Positions 8,391-17,157 of a stretch of DNA of 64,000 nucleotides are shown here, piece by piece (position 1 is the stretch's first letter; every line of letters begins with the position of its first letter). Source of the stretch: a virus. Made by a program: the position numbers and the translations under genes. The notes below the pieces were generated by a model. The model had not been told where the DNA came from. It saw only the letters and a list, made by a program, of their open reading frames with translations, and made no database searches. Where the stretch lies: positions 1 to 64,000 of IMG/VR virus record IMGVR_UViG_3300040809_000188; one strand, given 5' to 3'.

Positions 8391-9332
8391 ATGCGTGATA
8401 ATTTTTTATGGGTAGAAAAGTATCGTCCTAAGATGGTAAAGGATGCTGTTCTGCCACCCTCTCTGAAAGAAACCTTTCAGACCTTTGTGAACAACAAAAA
8501 CATTCCAAACCTCCTTCTAACTGGCTCTGCTGGTGTTGGTAAGACAACTATCGCTAGAGCCATGTTGGAAGAGTTGGACTGCGACTATATCGTAATCAAC
8601 GGTTCTGATGAAGGACGTTCTATTGACGTTCTGAGAAATGAACTGAGAAACTTTGCGTCATCTGTATCTTTTTCAGGTGGACGTAAGTATGTGATTCTAG
8701 ATGAAGCAGACTATCTCAATGCTAACTCTGTACAACCAGCACTGAGAAACTTCATGGAAGAGTATAGCAACAACTGTGGATTCATTCTTACTTGTAACTT
8801 TGTCAACAAGATTATTGCACCGCTACAAAGTCGATGTTCTGTGATTGAGTTCAAGATTAGCAATGCTGACAAACCACAGATGGCTAAAGAGTTCTTTCAG
8901 AGAATACAAAAGATTCTATTGCTAGAACAAGTCACATATGACAATAAGGTTGTAGCAGAAGTTGTCAAGAAATATTTTCCAGACAATCGTAGAGTACTCA
9001 ATGAACTACAAAGATACTCTGCTACTGGTACTATCGATACTGGTATTCTGTCTACTTTCTCCGACAAGAATCTAAACTCTCTCATCGAGGCTTTGAGAAA
9101 CAAAGAGTTCAGCACGGTTCGTAAATGGGTTGCACAGAATGTTGATGGTGATGTAGCACCACTCTTTCGTAAAATCTATGAAGGTATGAATGAATACATT
9201 CAGCCTCAGAGCATACCACAGACAGTTGTGACAATCGCTGACTATCAATACAAGTCTGCTTTTGTTGCTGATCAAGAGATCAATATCATGGCTTGTCTAA
9301 CTGAACTGATGGTAGAGGTTGAGTGGAAATGA
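8391..9332 (+). CDS. 44: Clamp loader large subunit gp44
   Basis: This AAA+ ATPase (313 aa) loads the gp45 clamp with gp62. It shows Walker A GSAGVGKTT near residue 46, Walker B VILDEADYL near residue 100 and the SRC arginine finger in LQSRC near residue 147. Synteny with gp45 upstream and gp62 downstream is T4-like, but here two oxygenase genes are inserted before gp62. Confidence 0.93.
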   Translation: MRDNFLWVEKYRPKMVKDAVLPPSLKETFQTFVNNKNIPNLLLTGSAGVGKTTIARAMLEELDCDYIVINGSDEGRSIDVLRNELRNFASSVSFSGGRKYVILDEADYLNANSVQPALRNFMEEYSNNCGFILTCNFVNKIIAPLQSRCSVIEFKISNADKPQMAKEFFQRIQKILLLEQVTYDNKVVAEVVKKYFPDNRRVLNELQRYSATGTIDTGILSTFSDKNLNSLIEALRNKEFSTVRKWVAQNVDGDVAPLFRKIYEGMNEYIQPQSIPQTVVTIADYQYKSAFVADQEINIMACLTELMVEVEWK

Positions 9333-9877
9333 TTACAGGTGTGAACGTAGATCAAATATTCTATACCGAAATGATTACCATGTCCGTATCTCAAGACACG
9401 GCTCAAGAAGTTCTACAAGAGGTTCATGCTAACAAGGATAAAATCAAACTTGTAAGTGATGCTACAAGAGAAGAGAATCCAGAGACATATGCAACAGACT
9501 GGTCCAGTCCAGTAAAAATCAAATCCTTTGAAAATCTTTTTGAGAATGGGATTGTAAGCGTATTCAAAGAAAATGGGCTGAACGTCAACCTAAAAACATA
9601 CTGGACTGCTATTTACAATCAGAATGCAGTTCATTCTATGCATAATCATGCAGATGTAATTTATGATAATAATCTCTTGTCTGGAATATTGTATCTGACA
9701 AGCATAGGTGAGACTGATTTTTTTGCTAATAGTATGTCTGCTAAATACACGCATTATAGACAAAATAGTGAGTTTGGAAGGATTGTCATCTTTCCCTCAA
9801 CGCTTTTACACAGTGTAAACTATCATCATAGTGATAAAGATAGGTATATTATTGCTTTTAATATGGGAGTTGAATAA
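9329..9877 (+). CDS. 2OG-Fe(II) oxygenase
   Basis: The protein has the features of the phage 2-oxoglutarate/iron oxygenases. An HAD iron-binding pair lies in MHNHADVI, followed by GILYL strands, IVIFPSTLLHSV with the distal His, and a late Arg (DRYIIAFN) that binds 2-oxoglutarate. The substrate is unknown. The ATG at 9329 overlaps the gp44 stop (ATGA); an in-frame GTG six bases earlier is the alternative. It is inserted between clamp loader genes, so it is likely expressed early with replication. Confidence 0.72.
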   Translation: MITGVNVDQIFYTEMITMSVSQDTAQEVLQEVHANKDKIKLVSDATREENPETYATDWSSPVKIKSFENLFENGIVSVFKENGLNVNLKTYWTAIYNQNAVHSMHNHADVIYDNNLLSGILYLTSIGETDFFANSMSAKYTHYRQNSEFGRIVIFPSTLLHSVNYHHSDKDRYIIAFNMGVE

Positions 9878-10458
9878 TGCAAACTAAAGTATTTGATAAT
9901 AACTTTACACCAGATTTTCTAGTCAAACTTTATATTGCTAGTGTTCAAATACCATGGGAATACACAAACACTTCAAACAGAGTGACATATCCACACAAAT
10001 CAAAACTGTCAGTTGGTAATCTACCCTTTTTCTTTGGAAATAGATTATTTAATAAAGAAAACAGTTTAAGAGTAACAAACTGTGATGTTGATGATGTTTT
10101 TTGGGAAGTATTAGAGCATTTCTGTTTCAATCTTTATACAGAAGAAAAACTTGAGTTGATCGCTATTGACGCAAACTTACAACTACAGGGTATGGATGGT
10201 GACTGGCATTCAGACGTTATGATTAGTCCTGATGATGGTTCAAGCAGAACGATTATGTTTTATCCAATGTATGAATGGTTTGATGATTGGGGTGGACAAC
10301 TAGAGATTCAGAATGATGATGGTGGTATTGATAGTCTTCTACCAAAGCCAGGTCGCTTCATATATTTCAACTCTAAGGAACTTCATAGAGGATTAGCGCC
10401 AAAGATACCAAACAAACCTAGAATGTCGATTGCTTATCGCATGAGAGTTGTGGGTTGA
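9877..10458 (+). CDS. 2OG-Fe(II) oxygenase, prolyl-hydroxylase-like
   Basis: The 193-residue protein has HSD (WHSDVM) as the first iron ligands, a DDWGGQLEIQ segment typical of prolyl 4-hydroxylase-like folds, a distal His in ELHRGLAP and an Arg in MSIAYRMR. It immediately follows another oxygenase, with TAATG coupling. The two are not close copies, so they are distinct branches and not a recent duplication. Its stop codon overlaps the -35 of the gp62 promoter. Confidence 0.78.
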   Translation: MQTKVFDNNFTPDFLVKLYIASVQIPWEYTNTSNRVTYPHKSKLSVGNLPFFFGNRLFNKENSLRVTNCDVDDVFWEVLEHFCFNLYTEEKLELIAIDANLQLQGMDGDWHSDVMISPDDGSSRTIMFYPMYEWFDDWGGQLEIQNDDGGIDSLLPKPGRFIYFNSKELHRGLAPKIPNKPRMSIAYRMRVVG

Positions 10459-10483
10459 CATTTTGATCAAAGAGTGATATATT
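10455..10483 (+). promoter_or_regulatory. Promoter giving a near-leaderless gp62 mRNA
   Basis: TTGACA at 10455-10460, exactly 17 bases, TATATT at 10478-10483. The gp62 ATG begins six bases after the -10 hexamer, at the expected transcription start. No ribosome binding site is possible. TTGACA also contains the stop codon of the preceding gene. Confidence 0.75.
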
Positions 10484-10489
10484 ATTGTA

Positions 10490-10888
10490 ATGACAAATCC
10501 ATTCGATTATGTAAACGCCATCAATACGACTAAGAAGAATATCATGCGAGGTACAGAGAACGATTATCTTGCTGAAAAGTCTTACTCTGTCTTTATGACA
10601 AATCGTGCATTGTCCTATCATATGGACACTATAGGCGCCGCTAACGAGATGAACAAGCGGTGGGAAACAGACAATCTCCTTCAGTTCGAGTATTTACTAA
10701 ATACTGTTAGACCCAAAAAAAGGTTTGCTAAATGGGTGAAGAAAGATGATGAAGGCGATCTGTCTATGGTGAAGCAATATTATGGTTACAATGATGCTAA
10801 AGCACTTCAAGCCTTATCTATCCTTTCTTCAGAACAGTTGACAATAATAAGAAACACACTGGAAAAAGGTGGGAGTAATGACGGTTGA
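10490..10888 (+). CDS. 62: Clamp loader small subunit gp62
   Basis: The protein (132 aa) completes the clamp loader with gp44. The conserved stretch MTNRALSYHMDTIGAANEMN and the later RPKKRFAKW identify the family. Its mRNA appears almost leaderless because the start lies at the expected +1 of a strong promoter. The gene overlaps regA. Confidence 0.85.
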   Translation: MTNPFDYVNAINTTKKNIMRGTENDYLAEKSYSVFMTNRALSYHMDTIGAANEMNKRWETDNLLQFEYLLNTVRPKKRFAKWVKKDDEGDLSMVKQYYGYNDAKALQALSILSSEQLTIIRNTLEKGGSNDG

Positions 10889-11276
10889 TATTAGTAATCT
10901 CGTAGAGGTGACACTAAAAGAAGACGATGATTTTCTAAAGATTAGAGAAACACTAACTCGTATCGGTGTCGCATCACGCAAAGACAAGACAATCTATCAG
11001 TCTTGTCATATTCTTCACAAACAAGGTAAGTATTATATCGTACACTTCAAAGAGTTGTTTGCGCTTGACGGAAAGCCTAGCAACTTTACTGAAGACGATA
11101 TTGCAAGACGTAACACGATTGCTAACCTGCTTGCTGAGTGGGGATTGATTGGATTGGTAGACGACACTAAGTCTTCTGATCCTGTAGCACCACTATCACA
11201 AATCAAGGTGCTACCTTACAAAGAAAAAGACGAATGGATTCTGACAGCAAAGTATAATATTGGGAAGAAAAAATAG
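10878..11276 (+). CDS. regA: RegA translational repressor
   Basis: RegA binds the ribosome-binding region of many phage early mRNAs and blocks initiation. The length, the N-terminal VEVTLKEDDDFLKIRETLTR and position after gp62 match T4 regA. The ATG at 10878 is preferred over a GTG nine bases earlier. Its presence makes the shared leader elements in this genome plausible targets of RNA-level control, although no binding site can be proved here. Confidence 0.85.
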   Translation: MTVDISNLVEVTLKEDDDFLKIRETLTRIGVASRKDKTIYQSCHILHKQGKYYIVHFKELFALDGKPSNFTEDDIARRNTIANLLAEWGLIGLVDDTKSSDPVAPLSQIKVLPYKEKDEWILTAKYNIGKKK

Positions 11277-11279
11277 ATT

Positions 11280-11714
11280 ATGGAAAAAAGATTGATATAC
11301 TCTAACTTTCGTAGTGTAGAGGACTTTATGAATGCATTTGGGCAAGAGGTAAAAGAAGAGCCTGAGTTTCCAGATGAATCCACACAGCAGTTGAGGATTG
11401 AGTTGATTGAAGAGGAACTTGATGAACTTAAAGAAGCCATTGAAGCCAAGAATATCGTGGCGGTTGCTGATGCTCTCACTGATATTCTATATGTCACTTA
11501 TGGGGCTGGTCACGCTTTTGGCCTCGATTTAGACAGATGTTTTGCTGAAGTGCAAAGAAGTAATATGAGTAAACTTGGTGCAGACGGTAAGCCAATCTAC
11601 CGTGAAGATGGTAAGGTGCTGAAAGGGCCTGACTATTCTGAACCAAATCTTTACGAAATCTTGTTCTCAACATATCTTGATAAAAGAGCAAAAAAGATAT
11701 CAGAGAACTCTTGA
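11280..11714 (+). CDS. MazG-like nucleotide pyrophosphohydrolase
   Basis: The 144-residue all-alpha protein shows ELIEEELDELKEAI followed by DALTDILYVTYGAG, the ExxE...D...D metal-binding pattern of MazG/HisE/dUTPase-2 folds. Such enzymes hydrolyse NTP or dNTP to the monophosphate and pyrophosphate. Marine phages use them in nucleotide pool control or ppGpp-related modulation. It lies three bases after regA. Substrate not determined. Confidence 0.8.
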   Translation: MEKRLIYSNFRSVEDFMNAFGQEVKEEPEFPDESTQQLRIELIEEELDELKEAIEAKNIVAVADALTDILYVTYGAGHAFGLDLDRCFAEVQRSNMSKLGADGKPIYREDGKVLKGPDYSEPNLYEILFSTYLDKRAKKISENS

Positions 11715-11715
11715 A

Positions 11716-11738
11716 ATATATGCTAATGATGCATATAT
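11716..11738 (+). repeat. Hairpin between mazG-like and hsp20 genes
   Basis: ATATATGC and GCATATAT are perfect inverted arms around TAATGAT. No T-run follows, so it is not a clear terminator. It may be an mRNA-processing or operator site. Confidence 0.4.
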
Positions 11739-11800
11739 AAGTCGTAAGCGCCTTTATGGGCTTATTTACAAAACAATCTTGCTTAATAGGAGATTAGCAA

Positions 11801-12229
11801 ATGACACATTTAACTACTTTCGATATTAATCGACTCACCCCATATGCCGTTGGTTTTGACAGAATGTTCGACAATCTACAGAGATATGCTGAACACCAAA
11901 AACAATCAACAGGCTTTCCACCATACAACATTCGTAAAGAATCAGAGACAGACTTCTACATTGACATGGCAGTAGCAGGCCTGAGCAAAGAAGATGTTGA
12001 AGTGGAGTATAAACAAGGTGAAGTCACAGTTCGCTCTACATACGATAAACTTGATGAAACTAGCGAAATGATTCACAGAGGTATCTCTATGAAGAAGTTT
12101 GACCGTAAGTTTACACTTGCTGATGATATCGTAGTGAAAGATGCTGAACTGACAAACGGTATGCTCACCATTCAACTTGAGCGTATTATTCCAGAAGAAA
12201 AGAAGCCTCGGCTGATTGAAATCAAATAG
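11801..12229 (+). CDS. Hsp20 small heat-shock protein
   Basis: The 142-residue protein follows the IbpA plan: an N-terminal YAVGFDRMFDNLQ, an alpha-crystallin domain (TDFYIDMAVAGLSKEDVEV) and a C-terminal acidic/basic tail. It holds unfolded proteins for refolding. Marine T4-like phages carry it, probably to help scaffold or tail folding. A good AGGAG site precedes it, and a terminator follows the stop. Confidence 0.9.
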   Translation: MTHLTTFDINRLTPYAVGFDRMFDNLQRYAEHQKQSTGFPPYNIRKESETDFYIDMAVAGLSKEDVEVEYKQGEVTVRSTYDKLDETSEMIHRGISMKKFDRKFTLADDIVVKDAELTNGMLTIQLERIIPEEKKPRLIEIK

Positions 12230-12231
12230 TT

Positions 12232-12238
12232 CTAAATA
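12232..12238 (+). promoter_or_regulatory. T4-like late promoter CTAAATA
   Basis: CTAAATA matches the late -10 element known from marine T4-like phages. It lies upstream of the endolysin gene and overlaps the left arm of a terminator, so RNA started here would lack most of that arm. Confidence 0.55.
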
Positions 12239-12263
12239 GGGGGTGTAAGGCCCCCTATTTTTT
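12234..12263 (+). terminator. Rho-independent terminator after hsp20
   Basis: AAATAGGGGG and CCCCCTATTT pair perfectly over ten bases around a seven-base loop, followed by a T-run. It ends the hsp20 transcript ahead of the late endolysin gene. Confidence 0.85.
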
Positions 12264-12280
12264 TATAAGGAGAATGTATA

Positions 12281-12796
12281 ATGGCGGCAGAAAACTGGCA
12301 GAAATGTTTAGAGACTATCCTTCATCACGAAGGTGGTTATGTTAATCACCCTGACGACCCAGGCGGTGAAACCAATCTTGGTGTCACGAAAAGAGTTTGG
12401 GAAGAATGGGGTGGAACTAAAGATATGAAAGACTTGACAGTAGAAGATGTCGAGCCTATCTACAAGAAGAACTATTGGGATAGAGTGAAAGGTGATGACT
12501 TGCCTTCTGGTCTAGACCTTTGTGTATTTGATTTTGGTATCAATGCTGGAACAGGTCGTGCGGCGAAGTATCTACAAGGACTAGTTGGTGCTGGACAAGA
12601 CGGCGCAATCGGACCAGGCACACTAGGTAAACTTGCTGAGTATCTAGAGGAAAACAGTGTTGAAGTAGCAATCGGCGAATATCAACATCGTAGACAAACT
12701 TACTATGAAGGTCTGAAAACTTTCGCCACATTTGGTAGAGGTTGGACACGGCGTGTGACTGAAACTACTGAACTTGCACTTGAGATGATGGATTAA
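12281..12796 (+). CDS. Endolysin, GH108 N-acetylmuramidase
   Basis: The enzyme cuts peptidoglycan glycan strands to release progeny. The motif HHEGGYVNHPDDPGG with catalytic Glu17, followed by TNLGVT, defines GH108. The later DFGINAG and GAIGPGTLG segments belong to the same family and its peptidoglycan-binding end. There is no signal peptide, so it needs a holin. A late promoter lies upstream. It stands far from the spanin genes at 36 kb. Confidence 0.92.
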   Translation: MAAENWQKCLETILHHEGGYVNHPDDPGGETNLGVTKRVWEEWGGTKDMKDLTVEDVEPIYKKNYWDRVKGDDLPSGLDLCVFDFGINAGTGRAAKYLQGLVGAGQDGAIGPGTLGKLAEYLEENSVEVAIGEYQHRRQTYYEGLKTFATFGRGWTRRVTETTELALEMMD

Positions 12797-12830
12797 CTTT
12801 TGTAACATTTGTGCAAAAAAAGTCTAAGTT

Positions 12831-12837
12831 CTAAATA
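12831..12837 (+). promoter_or_regulatory. T4-like late promoter CTAAATA
   Basis: CTAAATA stands just before a terminator hairpin and 67 bases before pstS. The layout copies that in front of the endolysin gene. Confidence 0.5.
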
Positions 12838-12839
12838 CG

Positions 12840-12880
12840 AAAAGAGACACCAAAGTGCGAAGATGGGTGCCTCTTTTCTT
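12840..12880 (+). terminator. Terminator between endolysin and pstS
   Basis: AAAAGAG-CACC and GGTG-CTCTTTT pair with one internal mismatch, and the T-rich side ends in TTTTCTT. It likely stops endolysin transcription. Confidence 0.65.
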
Positions 12881-12903
12881 GTCTTAACAATAGGAGAACG
12901 ATT

Positions 12904-13932
12904 ATGCGTAAATCGCTCGTAGTATTATTTAGTATGATGATGCTTTCAACTGCCGCTCATGCTAGAGATTATATCAGCATTGCTGGCTCATCAACAGTCC
13001 TTCCATTTGCAACAATCATTGCTGAAAAACTAGGTAACAACCCTGCAATCAAAACACCAGTAGTAGAATCTGGTGGATCATCTGTAGGTAAGAAGAATGT
13101 ATGTCAAGGTGTTGGCACTCAATACATCGACATTGGAAATGCTTCATCTCGTATGAAGGTAAAAGAACTAGAATACTGCAACGCACAAGGCGTTGATTTG
13201 ACAGAAATCAAAGTTGGTTACGATGGTATCGTTGTTGCTAACTCAAGAAAAGCACCACAACTTGTAATCAGTCGTGCAGACTTGGGTAAAGCACTAACTG
13301 CTAAGATTCCACAAGAAGACGGCACTTGGATCGATAATCCATACACACATTGGAATCAAGTCAATCCAGACTTGCCAAATATTCCAATCAAAGTCATGGG
13401 TCCGCCAACGACCTCTGGAACAAGAGCATCTTTTGTAGAGATGATTAATGAGAAGGCTTACTGCGGAAAAGATGAACTTGCTAAGAAAGCATTGAAGATT
13501 GCTGGCGAGAAAGCAAAAGTTTGTCGTGCTATGAGAACAGATGGTGCATACATCGAGGCTGGTGAGCAAGACAATCTGATTGTTCAGAAACTACAAGACG
13601 ATCCAGAAGCGTTTGGTATTTTCGGCTTCTCATATCTGGATCAAAACTCTGACACAATACAAGGTGCTGTGCTAGATGGTGTTGAGCCTTCTTTCGACTC
13701 TATTGCTGACGGACAATACAAAGCAAGTCGTGCGCTTTACTTCTATGTCAAGCACAATCATATTGGTGTAGTGCCAGGCATTGAAGAATACATGAAAGAG
13801 TGGACGAAGCATTGGACAGATGATGGTGTTCTTGCTGATGCTGGTATGATTCCTTTGCCAGAAGAAGAGATGTCTGAGATGAAGTCTCGTATCTCATCGC
13901 TACCAAAACTAACTGTTGAAGACTTGAAATAA
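12904..13932 (+). CDS. pstS: Phosphate ABC transporter substrate-binding protein PstS
   Basis: This 342-residue secreted protein has a signal peptide ending at AHA-RDY, then the PstS fold with SIAGSSTVLPF for phosphate contact, ESGGSSVGKKN and SGTRASF. It captures phosphate in the periplasm for the host transporter. Marine phages use it as an auxiliary gene to raise phosphate supply. The preceding CTAAATA suggests phage late control; I see no clear Pho box upstream. An AGGAG site supports the start. Confidence 0.93.
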   Translation: MRKSLVVLFSMMMLSTAAHARDYISIAGSSTVLPFATIIAEKLGNNPAIKTPVVESGGSSVGKKNVCQGVGTQYIDIGNASSRMKVKELEYCNAQGVDLTEIKVGYDGIVVANSRKAPQLVISRADLGKALTAKIPQEDGTWIDNPYTHWNQVNPDLPNIPIKVMGPPTTSGTRASFVEMINEKAYCGKDELAKKALKIAGEKAKVCRAMRTDGAYIEAGEQDNLIVQKLQDDPEAFGIFGFSYLDQNSDTIQGAVLDGVEPSFDSIADGQYKASRALYFYVKHNHIGVVPGIEEYMKEWTKHWTDDGVLADAGMIPLPEEEMSEMKSRISSLPKLTVEDLK

Positions 13933-13936
13933 TGTC

Positions 13937-13965
13937 TTGACATTTCGTATGGATTTTGATATAAC
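13937..13965 (+). promoter_or_regulatory. Promoter giving a near-leaderless gp43 mRNA
   Basis: TTGACA at 13937-13942, exactly 17 bases, TATAAC at 13960-13965. The polymerase ATG lies six bases after the -10 and no ribosome site fits between. Confidence 0.75.
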
Positions 13966-13971
13966 TACAGC

Positions 13972-16473
13972 ATGAGATTCTATACAAACACATACACTCG
14001 TGGCAATCTTGTCTACATCCGAGGCTATGATAATGGTCGGCGCTTTGTAGACAAGATTCCATACTCTCCCACATTCTATCTTGCAAGCAAGCGAGACAGT
14101 GATTGGAAGACTGTCAATGGTACGCCTGTTGAACCAGTTGTCCAAGGCTCTATTCGTGAAGCAAGAGATTTCGTCAAGCGATATGCTGATGTCGATGGGT
14201 TTACCGTCTATGGTTCAAACCTGTACGAGTATGCTTGTCTGAATGAGGAGTATGGTAACGATTACGATATCGAACACATTCGTGTTGCTAACATTGACAT
14301 TGAGGTTGGTTCTGAGGAAGGATTTCCAGAGCCGTCTGATGCTAAACAACCTATCACTGCTATCACTGTAAAGATGAATGGTAAGGTGTTCGTGCTTGGT
14401 GTTGGTGAGTATCACAATACCAGAGATGATGTTCGCTATCTCAACTGTCTGACTGAAGGCAGATTGATTATGAAGTTTCTCGACTTGTGGGAAAAACTTG
14501 ATGCTGATATCGTCACTGGTTGGAATGTTCGCTTCTTTGATATTCCCTACCTTGTCAATCGTATCACTCGTCTGTTCGATGAGAAGATGGCTCAAAGGAT
14601 GTCTCCACATCGTAGTCTGAACTATCGACATATACAGCAATGGAACAGACAACAAGAGTGCTATGAACTCGCTGGTGTCTCTATCCTCGACTATCTTGAA
14701 CTCTATCGTAAGTTCACATACTCACAGCAAGAATCTTATCGACTTGACCATATCGCTCATATAGAGATTGGTGAGAAGAAACTCGACTACTCTGAGGTTG
14801 GAACACTGCATGAGTTGTATCGAACTGACTATCAGAAGTTCATTGACTATAACATCAAGGATGTGGAACTTGTCGAGCGTATTGATGACAAGATGAAACT
14901 GATTGAGATGGCTCTCGCTATCGCATACGATGCAAAGGTGAACTACAACGATGTGTTCACACAGGTGCGTCTGTGGGATGTTCTCATTCACAACTATCTT
15001 CTAAAGAAGAAGATGGTGATACCACCAAAGAAGTCTAGCATCAAGACGCAAGCGTATGCTGGTGCTTATGTCAAAGACCCGCAAGTTGGACAACACAAAT
15101 GGGTGGTGTCGTTTGACTTGAACTCGCTGTATCCACACCTGATTATGCAATACAATATCTCGCCTGACACTTTCGTTGAGGGTAAGTTTGCACAGACATC
15201 TGTTGACAAACTGATTGCTAGTGAGACACCAGAGTGTCCAAAAGACATGGTGTTGACTGCAAATGGACACTATTATAACCGAACCTTCCAAGGCTTCCTT
15301 CCTGAGATGATGCAGACAATGTATGATGAGCGTTCTCTCTATAAGAAACAGATGATTGAAGCGGAGAAAGAACTTCAGAAATCTAAATCGAATGAACTGG
15401 TGAAGAAGATATCCAAGTATAAGAACTTGCAAATGGCCAAGAAGGTTCAGTTGAACTCTGCTTATGGTGCGCTTGGTAATCAATACTTTCGGTTCTTTGA
15501 TGTACGACAAGCGGAATCTATCACACTATCTGGTCAGTTGTCTATTCGGTGGATTGAGAAACGCTTGAATGAATATTTGAACAAACTGTTGGATACGGAG
15601 GATGAAGACTATGTTATTGCGTCAGATACGGATTCAGTATACATTACTTTTGACAGGTTGGTTGATAAGGTGCTACGAGAGCGAGAGGAGGAGTCGAAGG
15701 ACAGTTACTGTGGGAGGGTGGTTGACTTCCTCGACAGAGTTGCTACAGAGAAGGTTGAACCTTTTATTGATAAGGCTTATCAAGACCTTGCTGATATGAT
15801 GAATGCTTATGAACAGAAGATGTTCATGAAGCGTGAGGTGATTGCTGACAAGGGTATATGGACTGCTAAGAAGCGATATATGCTGAATGTTCACGATAGT
15901 GAGGGTGTTCGTTTCTCCACACCTAAACTAAAGATGATGGGTATCGAAACTGTCAAGTCTTCAACGCCTGCGTCTTGTCGTGACGCTCTGAAGGAAGCGA
16001 TTGAGATTACTCTGAACAAGGATGAAGAGACTGTTCAGAAGTTCATCGCCGACTTCAAAGAGCAGTTCAAGTCTCTACCGTTTGAGGACATTGCTTTCCC
16101 TCGCTCACTGTCTGATTTGAATAAATATGATAGTAAGGATAAAGACAACCTCGTCCTAGCAAAAGGAACACCTATCCATGTAAGAGGTGGACTGCTATAC
16201 AATCATCTCATTCGTCAGAACGGATTGGAGAAGAAGTATCCGACTATCAAAGATGGTGAGAAGATTAAGTTCTGTTATCTCAAAGAGCCGAATGGCACTG
16301 GACAGAATGTCATCTCAATCATCAACAATCTTCCATCTGAGTTTGGACTTGAAAAGTTCATTGACTACGAACTACAGTTCGCTAAAGCGTTCACTGAGCC
16401 TTTGAAGGTTATCCTTGATGTCATCGGATGGAGTACCGAAAAGAAATCAACACTGGAGAATTTTTTTACATGA
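13972..16473 (+). CDS. 43: Family B DNA polymerase gp43
   Basis: This 833-residue replicative polymerase has all the expected motifs. The exonuclease sites are NIDIEVG and NVRFFDIPYL. Polymerase motif A is FDLNSLYP, motif B is NSAYGALGN and motif C is ASDTDSVY. It extends primers with the gp45 clamp and proofreads. Around motif C the codon use changes to AGG, GGG, ACG and TCG triplets unlike the neighbourhood. The 3' end overlaps an oxygenase gene by four bases. Confidence 0.96.
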   Translation: MRFYTNTYTRGNLVYIRGYDNGRRFVDKIPYSPTFYLASKRDSDWKTVNGTPVEPVVQGSIREARDFVKRYADVDGFTVYGSNLYEYACLNEEYGNDYDIEHIRVANIDIEVGSEEGFPEPSDAKQPITAITVKMNGKVFVLGVGEYHNTRDDVRYLNCLTEGRLIMKFLDLWEKLDADIVTGWNVRFFDIPYLVNRITRLFDEKMAQRMSPHRSLNYRHIQQWNRQQECYELAGVSILDYLELYRKFTYSQQESYRLDHIAHIEIGEKKLDYSEVGTLHELYRTDYQKFIDYNIKDVELVERIDDKMKLIEMALAIAYDAKVNYNDVFTQVRLWDVLIHNYLLKKKMVIPPKKSSIKTQAYAGAYVKDPQVGQHKWVVSFDLNSLYPHLIMQYNISPDTFVEGKFAQTSVDKLIASETPECPKDMVLTANGHYYNRTFQGFLPEMMQTMYDERSLYKKQMIEAEKELQKSKSNELVKKISKYKNLQMAKKVQLNSAYGALGNQYFRFFDVRQAESITLSGQLSIRWIEKRLNEYLNKLLDTEDEDYVIASDTDSVYITFDRLVDKVLREREEESKDSYCGRVVDFLDRVATEKVEPFIDKAYQDLADMMNAYEQKMFMKREVIADKGIWTAKKRYMLNVHDSEGVRFSTPKLKMMGIETVKSSTPASCRDALKEAIEITLNKDEETVQKFIADFKEQFKSLPFEDIAFPRSLSDLNKYDSKDKDNLVLAKGTPIHVRGGLLYNHLIRQNGLEKKYPTIKDGEKIKFCYLKEPNGTGQNVISIINNLPSEFGLEKFIDYELQFAKAFTEPLKVILDVIGWSTEKKSTLENFFT

Positions 16474-17144
16474 TTTGCCATAGAATGACTAAGGGAGTAT
16501 ATTTTTTTGAAAATGTGTTTTCTCCTACTACACATATGTTCTTAGAGAACTATACCAGCGATGGAATAAAATATAAATTGGATGGTAGAATGGGGTCATT
16601 AGACACACAGACGTTTAATGAAAGTCCTGATCCCACACTGTTTCCTCTTTTTCTTGATGCTAGAGACAGAATGGTTCAACATATGTTTTATGATTCGCCA
16701 GAGTTTATGGAGATGTTTACATTTGATATACGCATAATGGATTGGATAAATTGTTTAGCAAAAGCGCCAAACACTTTTAGCGAGACAGAGCCTCATTATC
16801 ATGTCGATAATGATGGGGTTAATTTAAGCATTGTATATTATCCACATACAACATGGGATGACTCTTGGGGTGGAAAGTTGGCAATGGGGTCTTCTTTGAA
16901 GATAAGTCCTGTTCCTAATGGTGCTGTGATGTTTATGTCTCACATCCCCCATAAAATAGAATCCATAACTACCAAAGCACAGTCATGGAGAAAAACAATA
17001 TTCGTCAGAACTAAATTGCATTGTGATATAACAAAACTTGGTGATTTCATGAGTGATGTAGTGAAAGAAACTATGGATACAAAATATATTAAACCAAAAA
17101 AAGTCACTTTACCACAGGGTCAAAGTGTATTAAATTTCGAGTAA
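16470..17144 (+). CDS. 2OG-Fe(II) oxygenase
   Basis: The start ATG overlaps the gp43 stop (ATGA); an in-frame ATG further upstream would overlap gp43 more. Iron ligands are HVD (HYHVDNDG), followed by DDSWGGKLA, the distal His in HIPHKIES and an Arg in RKTIFVR. It belongs to the phage prolyl-hydroxylase-like group. Its AT-rich codon use differs slightly from gp43, consistent with a later insertion between gp43 and uvsX. Substrate unknown. Confidence 0.75.
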   Translation: MICHRMTKGVYFFENVFSPTTHMFLENYTSDGIKYKLDGRMGSLDTQTFNESPDPTLFPLFLDARDRMVQHMFYDSPEFMEMFTFDIRIMDWINCLAKAPNTFSETEPHYHVDNDGVNLSIVYYPHTTWDDSWGGKLAMGSSLKISPVPNGAVMFMSHIPHKIESITTKAQSWRKTIFVRTKLHCDITKLGDFMSDVVKETMDTKYIKPKKVTLPQGQSVLNFE

Positions 17145-17157
17145 CTTGGAGAAGGAT

